Source: Viridibacillus sp050278625
GTDB taxonomy: Bacteria > Bacillota > Bacilli > Bacillales_A > Planococcaceae
DNA length: 64,000 nucleotides
Assembly (NCBI RefSeq): GCF_050278625.1
Contig: NZ_JBNNTI010000003.1
Span: forward strand, 62,001 to 126,000
Direction: 5' to 3'
The translations under genes were made by a program, and so were the position numbers. Of the stretch, positions 51,570 through 60,162 are shown in pieces. Every line of letters begins with the position of its first letter. Position 1 is the first letter of the stretch. The notes under the pieces were generated by a model. The model ran no database searches. It had not been told where the DNA came from and saw only the letters and a list, made by a program, of their open reading frames with translations.

Positions 51570-51591
51570 TAGCTTAAAATACCATTTCAAG

Positions 51592-51629
51592 AGACTACTC
51601 CACACTATAGGTATGGAGTAGTCTTTTTT
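51592..51629 (+). terminator. Terminator after the DUF1002 gene
   Basis: AGACTACTCCA pairs with TGGAGTAGTCT, followed by TTTTT. Confidence 0.88.
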
Positions 51630-51699
51630 ATTGTGAAAAATCGGTTGAGCATTGTAATTGCAATAGAAATATTAGAGTGATATTATGTGTTTAACAAAT

Positions 51700-51717
51700 T
51701 ATCTTGAATTCGAGATA
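51700..51717. promoter_or_regulatory. MhqR operator upstream of the MhqO-like dioxygenase gene
   Basis: TATCTTGAATTCGAGATA, an 18-base palindrome with one mismatch, matching the MhqR box and closely matching 35125-35142 upstream of azoR. Confidence 0.75.
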
Positions 51718-51756
51718 TATTCAAAGCGGTTTTTTATATATTAGGAGGCGTTTAAT

Positions 51757-52731
51757 ATGTCATTACATTTGGCAGGAATCCATCATGTTTCGGCAATTAC
51801 TGCTAATGCGGAAAAAAACTATCATTTCTTTACAAAAATTTTAGGAATGCGTCTTGTGAAAAAAACTGTGAATCAAGACGATACATCTTCATATCATCTA
51901 TTTTACGCGGATGCAGTTGGTACACCAGGATCAGATATGACGTTTTTCGATATTCCCATAGCTGGTCGCACCTACCCGGGAGTTTCAAGTATTAACAACA
52001 CAGCTTTCCGAATAAAATCTAATGAAGCACTACAATATTGGGGAAATCGCTTTAAAGAATTAGAAATAGAGCATGATGAGGTTATGGAGCGCTTCGGACG
52101 CCAAACACTAACATTTCGTGATTTTGAAGGCTCACGCTTAATGCTTGTTGTAGATGATGGAGAAGGGGTACCTTACGGAGAAGAATGGACAGAAACAGAT
52201 ATACCAACAGAGTATGCGATAGTTGGATTAGGTCCTGTAACATTAACCGTCCATTTAGCAAAGCCTACTGAAACTGTATTATCGAAAGTTTTGGGATTTG
52301 AAAAAGCGGGGACATATCCTTCAGTAATACCCAATATGCCAGATATCATTGTTTATACAACAGGTGAAGGTGGTGCTGGTGCTGAAGTGCACATTGAAGA
52401 ACGTCCAGATCTTCCTAGAGAACGCCCAGGCAGAGGAAGCGTACATCATGTCGCATTCCGAGTAAATTCTTTTGAGGAATATAATCTTTGGGAAGAGCAT
52501 TTGCGTCAACATGGCTTCTATACTTCAGGAAAAGTAGATCGCTTTTATTTCCGGTCGATTTATTTCCGTGAACCAAACGGTATATTATTCGAACTAGCGA
52601 CAGATGAACCGGGTTTTACATCAGATGAACCACTTGAAACTTTAGGAGAACAATTAGCATTACCACCATTCTTAGAGCCTCAACGTGACAAAATTGAAGC
52701 GAAATTGCGACCATTAACACTGTCAGAATAA
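51757..52731 (+). CDS. Ring-cleaving dioxygenase, MhqA/MhqE/MhqO type
   Basis: A 324-residue two-module VOC dioxygenase of the Mhq group that breaks down hydroquinones. It begins LHLAGIHHVSAITANAEKNY with a candidate metal histidine in GIHHVSAI. The second module has GSVHHVAFRVNSFEEY and IYFREPNGILFELATDEPGF with the glutamate. The N-terminal segment GMRLVKKTVNQDD is characteristic of this group. The ATG follows TAGGAGG, and an MhqR palindrome lies 40 bases upstream. The usual hydrolase partner (MhqD) is not adjacent. A small YjdJ-like GNAT gene follows 35 bases later and may be co-transcribed. Confidence 0.88.
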   Translation: MSLHLAGIHHVSAITANAEKNYHFFTKILGMRLVKKTVNQDDTSSYHLFYADAVGTPGSDMTFFDIPIAGRTYPGVSSINNTAFRIKSNEALQYWGNRFKELEIEHDEVMERFGRQTLTFRDFEGSRLMLVVDDGEGVPYGEEWTETDIPTEYAIVGLGPVTLTVHLAKPTETVLSKVLGFEKAGTYPSVIPNMPDIIVYTTGEGGAGAEVHIEERPDLPRERPGRGSVHHVAFRVNSFEEYNLWEEHLRQHGFYTSGKVDRFYFRSIYFREPNGILFELATDEPGFTSDEPLETLGEQLALPPFLEPQRDKIEAKLRPLTLSE

Positions 52732-52766
52732 ATTGTGCTACACTAAATTAAAAAAGGGGTGTGTAT

Positions 52767-53048
52767 ATGGAATTTCAATTAAATAATCGTGGCAACGAAG
52801 AATTCGCTTTTGAGTACAAAGAAAAAAATGAATTATTAGCGGAAATTAGTTGGACAAAATTAGGGGATATTATGGTTGTTGACCATACATTTGTATCCGA
52901 AAAATTACGTGGACAAGGTGTTGCAAAAAAACTATTAGATCGTGCAGCTGATTATGCTAGAGAAAAAGATTTCAAGATTGAAGCTGTTTGCACGTATGTA
53001 GTAGCCGCTTTTGAAAAATCAAATGCATATGATGACATTAAAGTATAA
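52767..53048 (+). CDS. Small GNAT-fold acetyltransferase, YjdJ-like
   Basis: A 93-residue minimal GNAT domain of the COG2388 type. The acetyl-CoA loop is VSEKLRGQGVAKKLLDRAAD and the C-terminal part is VCTYVVAAFEKSNAYDDI. These proteins lack the N-terminal half of normal GNATs; targets are unknown. The ATG at 52767 follows AAAAAGGGGTG. It follows the MhqR-boxed dioxygenase gene without a terminator between, so joint induction by quinones is possible. Confidence 0.83.
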   Translation: MEFQLNNRGNEEFAFEYKEKNELLAEISWTKLGDIMVVDHTFVSEKLRGQGVAKKLLDRAADYAREKDFKIEAVCTYVVAAFEKSNAYDDIKV

Positions 53049-53084
53049 TTTCTTTTATACAATTAAACAGCAGGTTTAGAGAGG

Positions 53085-53115
53085 CAGCTCACTGAATATT
53101 TAGTGGGTTGTTTTT
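53085..53115 (+). terminator. Terminator after the YjdJ-like gene
   Basis: CAGCTCACT pairs with AGTGGGTTG (with G-U pairs), followed by TTTTT. Confidence 0.65.
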
Positions 53116-53183
53116 AATAAAAGTGAAACCAAATTAAAGGTTGTACGTATAGTAAATAGAAATGATAAATGAGAGGTGATTAG

Positions 53184-53642
53184 ATGAAGAGAACGGGAGA
53201 AATGGCTTTAGGTATTATAGGTTCTGTTATTAACGTACTTGTAATTATTATACTTGCAGTAATGATATTCGGTGTCTCAACATTTGCGAATGAGACAACA
53301 TTCCAAGATGAGATGTTGTCACAAATTCAGAATGATTCAAATTTAACTGCGGAAGAGATAGAATCGGTAACGCCTTTCATAGAAAATTTGCCAACTTACA
53401 TAAATGCATTTGGATGGTTAGTTGTTGTTTTATTAGTAGCATCACTTGTATTTGGCATTTTAGGTGTTGTATTTATTAGAAAAAGTGATAAACAAAATAT
53501 AGCTGGTACTTTCTTTATATTAGCAGGGGTATTCGCTGGAATTGTCTCATTAACTGCAATTCTATTTTATATTGCAGCGATTATGAGTTTTGTAAGGAAA
53601 CCAAAAGTTGAGGAAATAGACACTTTTTATGTAAACGAATAA
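53184..53642 (+). CDS. DUF4064-family membrane protein
   Basis: A 152-residue protein with three or four hydrophobic helices: residues about 6-35, 72-97 and 106-135. A polar outer loop of about 35 residues rich in Asn, Glu and Gln lies between helix 1 and 2. The opening MKRTGEMALGIIGSVINVL is the DUF4064 signature. Function is unknown. The ATG follows GAGAGGTGAT. An IS1182 relic begins only 29 bases after the stop and may have removed its native terminator. Confidence 0.8.
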   Translation: MKRTGEMALGIIGSVINVLVIIILAVMIFGVSTFANETTFQDEMLSQIQNDSNLTAEEIESVTPFIENLPTYINAFGWLVVVLLVASLVFGILGVVFIRKSDKQNIAGTFFILAGVFAGIVSLTAILFYIAAIMSFVRKPKVEEIDTFYVNE

Positions 53643-53717
53643 AACAAAAGAGCTCTTAGTAAAAAACTGAGGGCACTGAAAAAACTTCCATTTTAAAATG
53701 TAATGTTCTTCAATAGT

Positions 53718-53769
53718 AAACACCGGCACTTTTTGTTCGATTTTGAATAGAAAGTGCCGGTGTTTTTTT
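53718..53769 (+). terminator. Terminator inside the IS1182 relic end
   Basis: AACACCGGCACTTT pairs with AAAGTGCCGGTGTT over an 18-base loop, then a T run on the plus strand. It would stop reading from the DUF4064 gene into the element. Confidence 0.85.
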
Positions 53770-54283
53770 GATATTTCCCTTATTCTTCATTTAATAGCTT
53801 CAAAATACGTTTCAAATTCACCGCAAATATTGTTGTAGCTCCTTGGACTTCCAGGTTAAATAAACCCGCCGATTTTGCAGTATTGTAGCCATGCTAATTT
53901 TTTAACTCACTATTCTTCGCTTTAATTTTATAGCGCTTTTTCGCTAGGTCTTTGAATTTTTCCGTTGCTTGAAAAGCTGCTTGCTCTTCATGTTCTGTTG
54001 ATTTTATGGAAACTGAATATGTTTTGCTTTTGGTACCGTCTTTATTACAGCCATCTTGTAATGGACAAACCTTACATTTCTCTGTGTCAAAGTAATAAAT
54101 TTGTGTTTGATTTTTTACCTACGTCTTTTTTATTCGTTCGCGCTTTTCGAATCGATTCCATTTGTTATCACAAGATTTAATTTTGATAGCAGTTGAATCT
54201 CTTCTGTTTGTGCATACTGTAAATTATCTTTTCCTCAATAGTAACGATATAAGGGCTTAGAGTGTTTGGAAATCATGGATAGT

Positions 54284-54423
54284 AACATCTTGAGACCCCG
54301 CAGGAGCGTTAGCGACGAGGAGGCTCAAGGTCGTCCCCAGGAAAGCGTCCGCCGGAACGGAAATTAACGGCATCGAAGAAAAAGCCATGGCTAAAATTCA
54401 TTTTATGGATTTTTTCAGTGCAC
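54284..54423. repeat. Second good copy of the structured repeat
   Basis: Nearly the same as 17227-17394, apart from small indels and the missing 28-base palindrome core. It includes GAGACCCCGCAGGAGCG, CGGAACGGAAATTAACGG and the right inverted end. Confidence 0.82.
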
Positions 54424-54631
54424 TCCGTTTTCGCAAATGAAATGTACAATCTACTTAACAATGGCAATTATCAAAAAAACAAAATAAATGATAACCCTAA
54501 GGCGAAAAGCTTCTATGTGTACTTTTCTTGAATATATTTCAAAATTGTCCTATTTATTTATTTACTTAGCAGTAATTGAGTCGAAAAGGTATAGAAAATG
54601 TGAAATAATGAATACTAAGGAGTGATAGATA

Positions 54632-55081
54632 ATGGCATGGGAAGAACAGACATTTGAAGAGTTAACAACGACAGATCTTTATCACATACTACAATTACGT
54701 ATAAATGTATTTGTAGTTGAGCAGAAGGCTTATTATGCAGATCTGGATAACCATGATCAAAATTGTGTACATGTAACGTATGAGCAGGATGGAAAACTAA
54801 TTGCTTATGCACGTGTTGTCCCTCCAGGTGAAAAATTCGAAATGGCTTCATTTGGTCGAGTAATCGTTTTACCAGAAGCCAGAGGAACAGGACTAGCACA
54901 GGAACTTATTAAAAGAGTAATGGTAATTTTAGAACGTAATTGGCCTGAAGCAGACATTTTTATAGAAGCTCAAGCCTATTTGCAAAAATTCTATGGTGCA
55001 TTTGGATTTGAAGCTGTTTCTGAGGAATATATTATGGAATGTTTACCTCATATTGATATGGTGTGCAAGCGAAAAAAATAG
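54632..55081 (+). CDS. elaA: GNAT acetyltransferase ElaA
   Basis: A 149-residue GNAT protein of the ElaA group. The family opening LQLRINVFVVEQKAYYADLD is present, followed by ARVVPPGEKFEMASFGRVIV, the acetyl-CoA loop LPEARGTGLAQELI and the C-terminal AQAYLQKFYGAFGFEAVSE. Substrate is unknown. The ATG follows AAGGAGTGAT. It lies about 200 bases after the IS1182 relic and has its own transcription start region. Confidence 0.88.
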   Translation: MAWEEQTFEELTTTDLYHILQLRINVFVVEQKAYYADLDNHDQNCVHVTYEQDGKLIAYARVVPPGEKFEMASFGRVIVLPEARGTGLAQELIKRVMVILERNWPEADIFIEAQAYLQKFYGAFGFEAVSEEYIMECLPHIDMVCKRKK

Positions 55082-55180
55082 TATTTTTACAAAGTGAAAT
55101 AAAATGTCATGTTTAGTTATTTGGATATAAGGTAAATAACATAGTATGATGGAACAAAATATTGGAAGGAATGATGTTCA

Positions 55181-55501
55181 ATGGCAAAAGGTAAATCTTT
55201 AGTAATCGCTGGTATCGCAGCAGGTGCATATGCATATTTCCGCAAAAAAGAAAACCGTGATAAAGCTGTAGTTGCATTTAATAATACGAAGGTTAAAGTT
55301 AATTCATTTATTGAAGCGCAAAAACACAATTATTCTGATTTAACTGAAGCAGGACACCCAAACCCTTATGATGAGGGTGATTCTAGAATGGTAGATGAAG
55401 GTGCGCTAACAAGTGTTCGATATTACAACGCTGAAATTCAGGATGATGGACAAGATAATTCATTTGATGACCCAGAACAGCCTGCAGAAGATAAGAAATA
55501 A
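55181..55501 (+). CDS. Small protein of unknown function with N-terminal hydrophobic stretch
   Basis: A 106-residue protein. Residues 5-18 (KSLVIAGIAAGAYAYF) form a short glycine-rich hydrophobic stretch like YtxH-type proteins, followed by a basic KKENRDKAV segment. The second half is strongly acidic (DEGDSRMVDEGAL and DDGQDNSFDDPEQPAEDKK). I do not recognise a defined family. The ATG follows TTGGAAGGAATG, and a good terminator follows, so it is a real gene. A membrane-associated or surface-associated role is only a guess. Confidence 0.68.
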   Translation: MAKGKSLVIAGIAAGAYAYFRKKENRDKAVVAFNNTKVKVNSFIEAQKHNYSDLTEAGHPNPYDEGDSRMVDEGALTSVRYYNAEIQDDGQDNSFDDPEQPAEDKK

Positions 55502-55513
55502 TAATAAAATAAA

Positions 55514-55552
55514 AGCCAACTGTAATAAATTTACGGTTGGCTCAATTTTTTT
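55514..55552 (+). terminator. Terminator after the small acidic protein gene
   Basis: AGCCAACTGTAA pairs with TTACGGTTGGCT (one G-U), followed by a T run. Confidence 0.85.
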
Positions 55553-55566
55553 AGTATTAACGAATA

Positions 55567-55619
55567 CAAAAAAGAGGAGTTCAAACCTTTGAAATATCAA
55601 AAATTTGAACAACCTCTTA
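55567..55619 (-). terminator. Terminator of the succinate CoA-transferase gene
   Basis: AAGAGGAGTTCAAA pairs with TTTGAACAACCTCTT with a small bulge; on the minus strand a T run follows. Confidence 0.75.
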
Positions 55620-55643
55620 TAATTAAGCTATTTTAGAACTGAA

Positions 55644-57164
55644 TTATTTTACTTCTTCAGGTTCTGGAGTTAGCATTTGACCGTATTTAGCAAGGTTTGT
55701 ATGGAACTCAAAAGCCTTTTCTAATACGTGTGGAGTTTGTCCACCACGTGCATTAGCTTCTTCTACATATGCATTTAAAGCATCCTTGAATTTAGGGTGA
55801 GCACAGTTTTCGATAATAAGTGCAGCACGTTCACGAGGAGCAAGTCCACGTAAATCAGCATAACCTTGTTCAGTTACTATCACATCTACGTCATGCTCTG
55901 TATGATCAACGTGAGATACAAATGGTACTACTGAAGAGATTTTGCCGCCTTTAGCGTATGATTTAGTAACGAAGATAGATACACGAGAATTACGTGTAAA
56001 GTCTCCTGATCCACCAATACCATTCATCATTTTAGTACCGCTTACGTGAGTAGAGTTTACGTTTCCATAGATATCAAGCTCAAGAGCAGTATTAATCGCG
56101 ATTAATCCCATACGACGGATTAGTTCTGGATGGTTAGAGATTTCCTGTGGGCGTAACAATACTTTTTCTTTGTATTTTTCTAAATTGTGATAAACAGATT
56201 CCATTTTCTCTTGAGAAAGTGTTGTAGAGCAACCACTAGCAAACTTAACTTTACCAGCATCGATTAAGTCGAATACAGCATCTTGTAAAACTTCAGAGTA
56301 AACTTCTAAATCTTTGAATTCAGAATCTAACATACCGTGAAGTACAGCGTTTGCAACTGAGCCAACACCAGATTGCATTGGAGCAAGTTCTTCAGTTAAA
56401 CGACCCTCTTTGATCTCGTTACGTAAGAAACCAAGTAAATGAGAAGCAATTTGATCTGTTTCAGCATCTGGTGGAACGATTGCAGATTCAGAGTCTTCTT
56501 GATTTGTAATGACAATACCAGCAACTTTATCTAAATCTAAAGGAATACCGATAGTACCAATACGATCAGAAGCGTTTAACAATGGAATTGGACCACGTTC
56601 ACCTTGGTTATCTGGAATATAGATATCGTGCATACCTTCAAGAGCTGGATAAGAAGAAAGGTTTAACTCGATAATAACTTTATCGGCAGTTTTGATGAAG
56701 ATTGGTGAGTTACCAACAGAAGTTGTTGGAATTAACATGCCGTCTTCAGTGATGGCTACTGCTTCGATAATAGCTACGTCTACGCCTTTCATAGCTCCTT
56801 GGCGTAAGTATTCAGCAGTAATAGATAAATGTTGGTCAATATAGTACATGTCGCCATTGTTAATGTGACCACGCATAGCGCTATCAGATTGGAAAGGTAC
56901 ACGTTTGCCAATAATGCCTGCATCAGACATGATCGTATCGATATCAGAGCCTAGAGATGCACCTGTATATACATCAACTTTGAACTTTTCGTTTTTAGAA
57001 CGCTCTACTAAAGCCATTGGTACTGCTTTCGCATCCCCTGAGCGTGTAAAGCCACTTAGACCAAGTGCCATACCATCTTGAATTAAAGATGCAGCCTCCT
57101 CAGCTGTAATTACCTTTTTCGAAAGTTCTGCATGACGAAGTCTATCTTCGATTTTTACTGTCAT
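55644..57164 (-). CDS. Succinyl-CoA:acetate CoA-transferase (acetyl-CoA hydrolase family)
   Basis: A 506-residue class I CoA-transferase of the AarC/YgfH/ScpC type. The catalytic glutamate is E291 in YSEVLQDAVFDL, which forms a glutamyl-CoA thioester; GSGDFTRNSRVSIFVT is the oxyanion and CoA-binding part, and ALELDIYGNVNSTHV lies between. It would pass CoA between succinyl-CoA and acetate, letting acetate enter the TCA cycle. The ATG at 57164 lies 9 bases after GAGAGG; an ATG three codons earlier is too close to it. A LytTR-type regulator gene lies upstream on the same strand. Confidence 0.9.
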   Translation of the reverse strand: MTVKIEDRLRHAELSKKVITAEEAASLIQDGMALGLSGFTRSGDAKAVPMALVERSKNEKFKVDVYTGASLGSDIDTIMSDAGIIGKRVPFQSDSAMRGHINNGDMYYIDQHLSITAEYLRQGAMKGVDVAIIEAVAITEDGMLIPTTSVGNSPIFIKTADKVIIELNLSSYPALEGMHDIYIPDNQGERGPIPLLNASDRIGTIGIPLDLDKVAGIVITNQEDSESAIVPPDAETDQIASHLLGFLRNEIKEGRLTEELAPMQSGVGSVANAVLHGMLDSEFKDLEVYSEVLQDAVFDLIDAGKVKFASGCSTTLSQEKMESVYHNLEKYKEKVLLRPQEISNHPELIRRMGLIAINTALELDIYGNVNSTHVSGTKMMNGIGGSGDFTRNSRVSIFVTKSYAKGGKISSVVPFVSHVDHTEHDVDVIVTEQGYADLRGLAPRERAALIIENCAHPKFKDALNAYVEEANARGGQTPHVLEKAFEFHTNLAKYGQMLTPEPEEVK

Positions 57165-57351
57165 TACTATCATCCTCTCTGCTTAATGAATACTTTTCTA
57201 TCATTATTACAAAAAATTACTATTCTTTTAAATTAGCCTGTATGAAGATTATACCTATTTTTTATATTATCATCGAATTGTCACATTTGCTCGAAAAAAG
57301 CATGAAAAGGCTTAAAAATAGCTCAAAAGAGAAAAAAAACGTGTAAACGAG

Positions 57352-57382
57352 AAAAAAGCTGTCTTAAAAGACAGCTTTTTCT
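57352..57382. terminator. Terminator between the LytTR gene and the CoA-transferase gene
   Basis: AAAAAGCTGTCTT pairs with AAGACAGCTTTTT; symmetric A and T runs allow both directions. It ends the LytTR transcript. Confidence 0.88.
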
Positions 57383-57391
57383 TATGTTTAC

Positions 57392-58042
57392 TTAGAATCC
57401 CAGTGAACGACGGAAATAGCTTGCGTAACGTTGACTGACAGGAATTCTTGTTCCATCCTTCATAATCAATAAGAAGGTTGAATGAGAATCCGGTTGGATT
57501 TCTTCAATAAAATCGATATTAACAATGTATGAACGATGGCAACGGATGAAAGAGTCCGGAGATAAGAAAAGCTCTAAATCACTTAAATTCAAACGATGAT
57601 AGCCTTCTTTATACATTGTTTTCACAAAAGTTTTGCGAAGTTGAGTTTCTAAATAGATAACTTCTTTATGTTTGACAGGGTACCAACAGTCATCGATTTT
57701 AATTGTAATGTAGTTTGTAAGGAAAGGAGATGGCTTTTGTGGGAAAATAGCTGTGATAGCCCCTTTGGTTTCCCCTTCTTCCATTAACGGAATACTCATT
57801 CCATAGTAAGGAACACCGAATACTTCAGGTTCGATAAATGAATTGATTTTTTGTCCGTAACGAAGAGCTTGGTGTGTTGCTGAGCCTTCAGGGATTAGAT
57901 CACCCGGTTTGATTTTTAAATCAACTTTTTTACTTGGCTGATAATATAAGTATTCTTCAGTATCTGAAATAACGATTGAAGTGTTATCAGGGAAAAATTC
58001 CTTAATAATTTGTATCAATTCCTCGATAGATCGTGGATCCAT
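57392..58042 (-). CDS. LytTR-family transcriptional regulator with PAS-like N-terminus
   Basis: A 216-residue protein. The C-terminal LytTR DNA-binding domain (residues about 112-213) has EVIYLETQLRKTFVKTMY, LSPDSFIRCHRSYIVNIDFI and MKDGTRIPVSQRYASYFR. Instead of a phospho-receiver, the N-terminus (about 1-105) is a PAS/GAF-like sensor: IVISDTEEYLYYQPSK and PYYGMSIPLMEEGETKGAITAIF. It therefore probably senses a small molecule rather than a histidine kinase signal. It lies directly upstream of the succinate CoA-transferase gene on the same strand, making that gene a candidate target. The ATG follows AACGAGGTAAGG. Confidence 0.83.
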   Translation of the reverse strand: MDPRSIEELIQIIKEFFPDNTSIVISDTEEYLYYQPSKKVDLKIKPGDLIPEGSATHQALRYGQKINSFIEPEVFGVPYYGMSIPLMEEGETKGAITAIFPQKPSPFLTNYITIKIDDCWYPVKHKEVIYLETQLRKTFVKTMYKEGYHRLNLSDLELFLSPDSFIRCHRSYIVNIDFIEEIQPDSHSTFLLIMKDGTRIPVSQRYASYFRRSLGF

Positions 58043-58467
58043 AAATCCTTACCTCGTTTCTTTCCATTCTTAAGTACTTTTCTAACATTTTACTATAGTT
58101 TAAAGACGAATTTAAGTAAAGAGAATCATTGGAATAATAAAAAATTATTTAGTGGAATCAGGATGAAGCAAAAGATACATGCGTTGCTTCTTTCATACTA
58201 TAGTTTTGCCAAAAGAGTTTTGTAAGGAATTGTAGCATGCTTTGCAATAAAAATAAATTCCAGCCCCTTTAATTAATATTAATGGATAAATATTGTATAA
58301 TATATATATATCACCTGTAAAATTAGTGAGAATAACGTCCTATAATATATTTTTTTACAAATTTTGCTTAGAAAGGTATAAAACTATTTTCATATTACCA
58401 ATTTCGTTATATAGTTAGTTAAAGTCTAATATAAAACATGCGCATATTGTAGAAAGATGGGGAGTAT
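58043..58467. other. Divergent spacer between the LytTR and AraC genes
   Basis: About 425 AT-rich bases. A strongly AT stretch (58285-58310) and TATAAT at 58341-58346 could be promoter parts for the AraC gene. The short frame at 58010-58225 has no family likeness and overlaps the LytTR start. I see no repeat or stable RNA fold. Confidence 0.4.
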
Positions 58468-59253
58468 ATGCTACAACACCAATATTCTATTTCAGAAGCT
58501 ATTTCAAAGAGGTATTTCCAAGAGATTGAAACGATGAACCGCTATGAAGGTATTGAAAAATTTTTTGAAATTGAATCCCAACTGTTAAGAGAGATTTATC
58601 AATTAGAGGCTGAAGCTTCAAAGGAATCTTTGCGTCTTCTAATTGATATTTTATCTGAGCGTTCTGGGAAGCATTTTTTTAGGGCAATCAGGCATTATTT
58701 TGTTGTACTTTCATCAGTTGTTACGAGAAAACTTATTGAGAACCAGGCACCATCTAAAAAGGCATTTGCCTTTAACGCCGCTTGCGTTGAGATGATTGAT
58801 CAACGTATGAATGACGCAGAATTTTTACAGTTTGCGGATGATTTAATAGAATTCTATATTTATGTGATTTCTGAAAGAAAGCAGCCTTCTTACAAGCATC
58901 AAACCGTCAATAAAGTCATTATGTTTATTGATGATGAGGTAGAGACAGACTTATCTGTAGAAGATATTGCACAGTACTTTACGATCAGTACAAGTCATCT
59001 GTCACGTATCTTCAAGGAGCATGTGGGAATTACATTAGTAGAGTATTTGAACGTGAGGCGTGTAGAGGAATCGCAGTATTATTTAAGGCATACAAATAAA
59101 AGTATTTCAGATATTTCAGAGCAATTCCACTTCTGTAACCAGAGTTACTATACACGTATTTTCAAAAAGTATGTAGGGTTGACACCTAAGCATTTTAGAG
59201 ACCAACCAAATCATGAGTACTTTCGTTTCCAACTACCAGACCGAAACATTTGA
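58468..59253 (+). CDS. AraC-family transcriptional regulator
   Basis: A 261-residue regulator with the AraC double helix-turn-helix at residues about 150-250: LSVEDIAQYFTISTSHLSRI, FKEHVGITLVEYLNVRRVEE, then ISDISEQFHFCNQSYYTRIF and KKYVGLTPKHFRD. The N-terminal 140 residues are helical and acidic and resemble no ligand-binding cupin I know; they probably mediate sensing or dimerisation. The ATG follows GATGGGGAG. No clear target gene is adjacent; the next gene, a YidC paralog, begins 92 bases later on the same strand. Confidence 0.85.
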   Translation: MLQHQYSISEAISKRYFQEIETMNRYEGIEKFFEIESQLLREIYQLEAEASKESLRLLIDILSERSGKHFFRAIRHYFVVLSSVVTRKLIENQAPSKKAFAFNAACVEMIDQRMNDAEFLQFADDLIEFYIYVISERKQPSYKHQTVNKVIMFIDDEVETDLSVEDIAQYFTISTSHLSRIFKEHVGITLVEYLNVRRVEESQYYLRHTNKSISDISEQFHFCNQSYYTRIFKKYVGLTPKHFRDQPNHEYFRFQLPDRNI

Positions 59254-59345
59254 AAATATTGATAGTTTACTTCTTCTTTAATTTGAAATGTACTATATAT
59301 TTAAGGTATACTTCACTATAGTTTGAGAAATTGTAGGTGAGAAAA

Positions 59346-60110
59346 TTGAAGAAGAAAATTGGGTTACTCTCAATGCTTGGTTTAGTGCCGTTTGTGCTAG
59401 CTGGTTGTGATTCAGTGAAAAACCAAGAAGGCTTTTTTTATAGTTTGTTCGTAAAGCCAATGGAATTTGTTTTAAATTTCTTTGGAAATACGTTATTTAC
59501 AGATAGTTACGGATTAGCGATTATCTTAATTACGGTTCTTATTCGCCTTGTCTTAATGCCGTTTATGCTTAAAAACTATAAGCATCAACAAGGTATGAAG
59601 ACGAAAATGGATAAGCTAAAACCTGAAATGGATGATATCCAAAAGAAATTAAAAGCAGCAAAAACAAAAGAAGAACAAATGGCATTGCAACAAGAAATGA
59701 TGGGTCTATATCGTAAACATGGAGTCAATCCATTGAATATGGGTTGTTTACCAGTTGTGATACAAATGCCAATTATCATGGGTCTTTATTATGCAATCCT
59801 TTACTCAACTGAGGTTCAAGCTCATCAATTCTTATGGTTTAGCCTAGGTAAACCAGATATTATTATGACATTGGTTGCTGGTGCGATTTACTTCGTTCAA
59901 GCACAAGTATCGTTATGGACTGTACCAGAGCAGCAAAAATCACAAATGAAATTGATGATGTATATTTCGCCGATTATGATCATGTTCATCTCATTCTCTA
60001 GTATGGCAGCATTACCACTTTACTGGTCTGTCAGCGGTGCGATTTTAATATTCCAAACATATCTTGGTCGTAAGTTCTATTCAGAACATCCGGAAAAGGC
60101 AGCAAAATAG
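59346..60110 (+). CDS. yidC: Membrane protein insertase YidC/OxaA (lipoprotein form)
   Basis: A 254-residue Oxa1-family insertase like B. subtilis SpoIIIJ or YqjG. The signal peptide ends in lipobox LAGC. Five membrane segments follow; the first carries the conserved arginine in VLIRLVLMPFMLKN, then a charged hairpin loop with coiled-coil character (KTKMDKLKPEMDDIQKKLKAAKT), and NPLNMGCLPVVIQMPIIMGLYYA. It inserts membrane proteins, alone or with SecYEG. TTG 59346 behind AGGTGAG is preferred over the GTG three codons earlier. It is not next to rpmH/rnpA, so it is likely the second paralog (YqjG type). Confidence 0.91.
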   Translation: MKKKIGLLSMLGLVPFVLAGCDSVKNQEGFFYSLFVKPMEFVLNFFGNTLFTDSYGLAIILITVLIRLVLMPFMLKNYKHQQGMKTKMDKLKPEMDDIQKKLKAAKTKEEQMALQQEMMGLYRKHGVNPLNMGCLPVVIQMPIIMGLYYAILYSTEVQAHQFLWFSLGKPDIIMTLVAGAIYFVQAQVSLWTVPEQQKSQMKLMMYISPIMIMFISFSSMAALPLYWSVSGAILIFQTYLGRKFYSEHPEKAAK

Positions 60111-60120
60111 TAATACAATG

Positions 60121-60149
60121 ATCGGGGCAGATAGTGTCCCGATTTTTTT
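60121..60149 (+). terminator. yidC terminator
   Basis: ATCGGG pairs with CCCGAT over 11 bases, followed by seven T. It lies only 10 bases after the yidC stop and before the next ribosome site. Confidence 0.8.
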
Positions 60150-60162
60150 GGAGGAAAATACT

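Larger units (their letters stand above)
53671..54423 (-). mobile_element. Degraded IS1182-family insertion sequence
   Basis: The ends are inverted: GGGCACTGAAAAAA at 53671 and the complement of GTGCACTGAAAAAA ending at 54423 (13 of 14 match). Between them, on the minus strand, 54161-53780 gives ESIRKARTNKKDVG, a frameshift, then KNQTQIYYFDTEKCKVCP, KTYSVSIKSTEHEEQAAFQ and KAKNSELKN. An in-frame TAG follows, then HGYNTAKSAGLFNLEVQG and NLKRILKLLNEE. This is the C-terminal third of an IS1182 transposase; the rest is gone. The structured repeat (54284-54423) lies upstream of it. The relic cannot transpose itself. Confidence 0.8.

Noticed and set aside
58010..58225. 71-codon plus-strand frame near the LytTR start
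   Set aside because: It overlaps the regulator start antisense, has no ribosome site and looks random.
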